Below the pieces are notes generated by a model. The model was not told where the DNA came from, did not search any database, and saw only the letters and a list, made by a program, of their open reading frames with translations. Of a stretch of DNA of 64,000 bases, positions 59,754 through 64,000 are shown one piece after another (within the stretch, counting starts at the first letter, position 1; each line of letters starts with the position of its first letter). The DNA comes from Rapana venosa (Eukaryota > Mollusca > Gastropoda > Neogastropoda > Muricidae), in assembly GCA_028751875.1 (NCBI GenBank), contig CM054144.1, positions 26,702,280 to 26,766,279 on the forward strand, given 5' to 3'. A program made the position numbers and the translations under genes.

Positions 59754-62700
59754 TTTAAGGTTTACTAAACATTGTTCGCCCTCAGGTGGTATTGTGTGTC
59801 TCATAACGAAAGTGTATGCATCTTACGTTGTTTTTTTTTTTATTTTTATTTATTTTTTGTTTATATTATTTCCATGCATGATGTTGACTACTCCAACATT
59901 TGGTGTTCCTAATAGATAAGGACATGTTGAACACTGAGAAAGAAATTTGTATATTTGTGTATATGTGCCACCAGAGGGATCTCCTTTTTAATCCTATTTT
60001 GATGTTGATTGTGGTAATTAGTATACTGGAGAAGAATGTTTGACTGACTGTTTGCTGAAATATGATGGATGTATATCAATGTTATGTCAGGTGACTTTCA
60101 AATAGAGAACAGCTGATGTTACCCAACAATGTTGTCAAATGAAAATATTATTGATTTAATACATACAAAGCCCACCATAAATATGACAGAAAGTCTCATG
60201 ATAAAGATAACAAAAACTTATGGAAAAACGCCTGTTGAATTTATGTTAACGTTTTGATTTATGTATTCCTTAATGTGTATGTAAGGGCGATCCCTTTAGG
60301 GTGCTATACAAACATCTCAGATTCCCCCGTCCAATAGAGTTAATGATTATTTCATATGTCAAGTGAGTATTTTGTTGTTTTTCACTCTCTATGCCAGCTT
60401 ACAGTTAAAGACAGATTTTGACTCAGATCATATGCCTGTGGAACTTTGTTTAAACCTTGTGACAGCACAGAATGGAGACCACGAATTATCTTTAATGAAA
60501 ACCTAACAATAAACTACGGCTTGTGTGGGAAGAAAATAAAAAGGAACTTTAATTTTCATTACTGCAAAGTGATGAAACTTCAGAAAATGTTAGAACTAGC
60601 TGTAAGCCTTATATTGACCAATAATATGAACGAAGCATTAAAACGTTTTCAACCATGTGTCCTGATACAAAAATGCTGGCTGTATGACAAAACCAATTTA
60701 GAGACAAGACCAAGACCGACAGATTGATACTGGAATGATAGTGAATGTCAAGAATGGCCAGGAAAAACTTACGTAAACTCTTAAAAGTAAGCTGGGCAGT
60801 CAAGTGATGCTAGTAGCCGCCATGAATATTTTGTCGTTGGTGCAATAAGAGATATCAACCACATGTTAAAGCTCAGGAAAAACAACAAATAATGCATTTT
60901 AGATACAGCTCGTGTCTCAGTTCGAGATCAAAAGCAGTTCTGGACAAATGTGCGCAAATGTTCATTTAAGAGAAAGAATTTGTTAGTAATATAATTACAG
61001 TTGAGGAATGGTAATCATCATTTCAAAAATCTACTTGAAAAGGAAACACATGAAGAAGATCATGTCAGTCTGATGACTCTGAAACCTATTTTACGACCTA
61101 TTTCAAAAGAAGAGTCATGTTTACATTTAGAAAACTAAGAAAAGAAAAGCAGCTGGTCCAGATTGGATTAATGGAGAATTTGTATTTTAAAAAATGCAGG
61201 TGACAATGTCATTGAATTCTTTGTATTGTTTTTCAATGCTTTACTTCAAAAAGTGTTATTCCACAAAATGGACAGAAGGCATTGTTTCATTCCTTTGTAC
61301 AAAAAAGGGTGATAATAATAACCCTAATAATATAGAGGCATTACTTTAAGTTACATTAGTAGTAAGTAATTTATAGTACAATCATAAACCATCGTTTACA
61401 AGAATAGGGTTTGAGGAAAACAATATCACAGGAGAACATCAGCTGGTTTTAAAAGGAATAATTCAACTACTGATCACATGTTCACTTGTTGTCTTTTTGT
61501 TCAAAAACAGTTCTCCTTGTAACAGGAAATTATATGTAGCCTTCATAATTCTTGAGAAGGCTTTTGATTCTATTAAATAGGGTAATTCTTTGGCAGATCT
61601 CAATAAAAAATGGAAAAACGGGTAAAATGTTTAACTGTATCAAAAGTATGTACAATAGTGTTAAAGTTAAAGATAGATGTGGTTTCAAAACTGACAGATA
61701 TAAATTAGTTGTAACTTTATGGTGTAAAACAAGGTGACTTTGTATTCAAATTCTATTTCTTATTCATCAATGAGATTGCTACTAGAGGTTATTAAAAATG
61801 GAAGACATGGGGCTTTTATTTCAATAACGATTATCTTGAACTCTTCATTTTGCTTTAGCAGATGATATAGATTTTACCTAGCTGAAACAGTTATTGGTTA
61901 ACAAACGCAAACTAAATAGTTTACAAAAAGCAGCACATTCTATGGATTTGACGGTAAAACTTAGATAAAAGGTAAAATAATTGTATATAGAAAAGGTGGC
62001 CATCTCTCAGACACGGGAAACATGGGGGGAAAAATAAAACAATGGTGTTGAAATGCCTTGTGGTAAATGCATGACAAATATTTAGGTAATATTATTCTCT
62101 ACTAAACTTAGCTTCACCATTAGCATGTAAAAGACCTGAGTATAAAGCCAAGAATGCTGTCATATGCATATGAGAAAACATTCGCTCCCTGAATAACAGC
62201 AGCTTAGAATTGGTTTTTAAAACTGTTTGGATTCACAGGTTGCACCTATGCTTTGTATGGGCAACTTTGGGGCCTGGATAAAGCAGCTCTTCAGTGTGAT
62301 CAATACATTTGTTTCATTGAAAAGTTTCTGGGTTGAAAGAGAACCCCAAATGACATCGTTTATGGTGAAACAAACAGAGATCCTATTTAATATCAACTCA
62401 GTATATACCTGTATTCGATATTAGTTAAAATTAGTAGTGATGGAAATGTTAGATTACCAAAGAAAGCTTATAAATGCTATATGAAGTTGATGTAATAGGC
62501 AAATAACCTGGGTATCAAATTATTTCCGTTGTAGATTATATGAAAATGGTTTGGGTAGTATGGAAAATGAGGTGTTTCAAAATGTTAAAGAAGTTTTTAT
62601 ACCAGTTTAAAGAAAGATTGATCTTATGCAGATGCCAAGAATGGGACTTCCACGTTAACAACAGTGAGAGGTTAGCATCTATAAACTTTTTTTGCGGTGT

Positions 62701-64000
62701 TCATGACAGGAAAACATATCTGATAATGGATCTAGCCAACCTGAAATTTATTATTCCAGGTTTTAGATTTGGCAATTTCAAAATTAGTACAACACACCAA
62801 AATCGCTACAAACATCATTCTGAATTGGATTTGATTGTCCATTGTGTAAAACTGTAAATGAGGATGAAATACATTCATGTTGTGTTGCCCTAATACTCAG
62901 TAAGCTAAGATCACTGAATATACCATTGAAATTTTAACAAATACCCTTGCAGTTTCGTCTTGTTTACTTTGTCATCTATGAAACGAAAATATGCCGAATT
63001 ATCGATCTAACTTATATAAGGCATACAAATTACGATCATATGCTGACTTAGTTAAGATTTTGTTAAAGTGTGTGTATGTTGAAGGTTTTCATTAATAATA
63101 CCTGTGTACTCTAACCCTTCATTAGGGCAATGGCCTTACATGATAAACTTTCCGAATCCGCATCCGAAATCTCTCCACTTCTCTCGCTCTTGCTGTCTCC
63201 CCTCTATTTTACTTTTTCCAAAATTAACCTAAATATAATCAGTTATCAGTTTTTCATGTTAATGTTTGATTTTATTTTAGAAATATATGTTATATTAACG
63301 TAATATCTCATTTCTAGAAAAAAAAAAAATCTATGTATCCCTTGAAATAATGCTCAATGGTCATTAGGTATTATGCATTGTAAGTAATATAATTTTAAAA
63401 AAAATCAAGTTGTCCGTTGGTGAATTAAGATTTTTACCTTTGTTTTGTTGATCAATTCGTAATTCAGGGGCAAGGGCGGGAATGAAAAAAAGTTTGATCA
63501 TGCTTATATCTGTTAACCTTAGAAAAATAAAGATTCATTCATTCATTCATTATTCATTCATTCATACATTCTCTCTCTCATCTACTCTCACTTCATCGAA
63601 ATCTTCACTCTCTCACACCGACTCTCATCTCTCATCACTCGTCTCTCTCTCAGTCTCTTCTCTCGTTCATCTACCTGTATCTCTATCCTTTAAAGCGTTT
63701 CCGTCTGGTTCTCTAAAAAAAAAAATCGACATAAACTCAGGTCTCTAAGAACATAATTACGCACGTAGAAGAACCCACGGCAACAAGGAGGCTACTAGAA
63801 AAACAACCTGGTAGGAGAAAATGTCGCCAGCCGGCAAAGACGTGACATTAATTGAGTTATGGCAAACACTCGTTATGTCCCATTTTGTTGCTAACGATAT
63901 ATACACAACACTAGCTGCATTATCTAACACCTTTTAGTAATGGCAACAAGTGGTTTTGCAGGGATTGTTTGCCACCGTATGGTGTTTTGAATGACGACAC
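59754..64000. repeat. Second direct repeat, copy 2 (runs off the window)
   Basis: Identical as far as compared to 43370-47616, including all five open frames of the LINE remnant (offset 16,384 throughout). The window ends inside the repeat, so its full length is unknown. Confidence 0.95.
59884..63564 (+). pseudogene. Decayed non-LTR retrotransposon, second copy
   Basis: Same element as 43500-47180, with identical stops and frameshifts, hence duplicated after it decayed. The reverse transcriptase remnant lies at about 61145-61870 and the (ATTC)n tail at 63537-63564. Confidence 0.85.

Overview
This window looks like raw eukaryotic nuclear DNA, most likely from a gastropod mollusc. The reasons are split genes with GT-AG introns, very dense CA/TG, GA/CT and TTG microsatellites, several tRNA-derived SINE families of a kind I associate with snails, CR1/L2-like non-LTR retrotransposons, and a broken receptor gene of the LDLa/leucine-rich-repeat GPCR type (GRL101-like) that is expanded in snails. 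There are no operons, bacterial genes or CRISPR arrays. The species assignment is inference.

Layout. 1-4370 is intergenic repeat: a composite tRNA/5S SINE (two copies, one with a perfect 14-bp target-site duplication), a broken LINE with a degenerate 2A-like motif, and two further SINEs. 4373-8898 holds the only clearly recognisable single-copy gene, the first four exons of a SLAIN family member (microtubule plus-end protein) on the + strand. A long CA array (8914-9018) then borders a direct tandem duplication: copy A 9016-25352 and copy B 25353 to about 41631, unit 16,337 bp at its start. The duplicated unit carries SINEs, microsatellites and, on the - strand, a candidate gene for a Gly/Trp/Asn-rich repetitive protein. 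Three of its exons have matching intron phases, and it includes (AAC)n blocks encoding Asn runs joined by GSGVYPG.

About 41200-43369 reads like poorly resolved consensus. From 43370 a second direct repeat begins: 43370-47616 recurs at 59754-64000 with a constant offset of exactly 16,384 bp and no net indel. Between the copies lie a decayed LINE (43500-47180, inside the repeat), large CA/GA arrays, a diverged composite SINE, the GRL101-like receptor remnant on the - strand (51230-53720), a 42-bp satellite (53710-54850), GATA/GACA repeats and a decayed CR1/L2 LINE (about 56000-59745).

No shared pathway links these genes. SLAIN is a cytoskeletal gene, the Asn-rich candidate looks like a structural (probably secreted) protein, and the receptor is a membrane GPCR that is broken as written. 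Much of the frame disruption could be either real decay or uncorrected assembly error. The differences between the two copies of the 16.3-kb unit are mainly indels in low-complexity sequence, which fits the latter.
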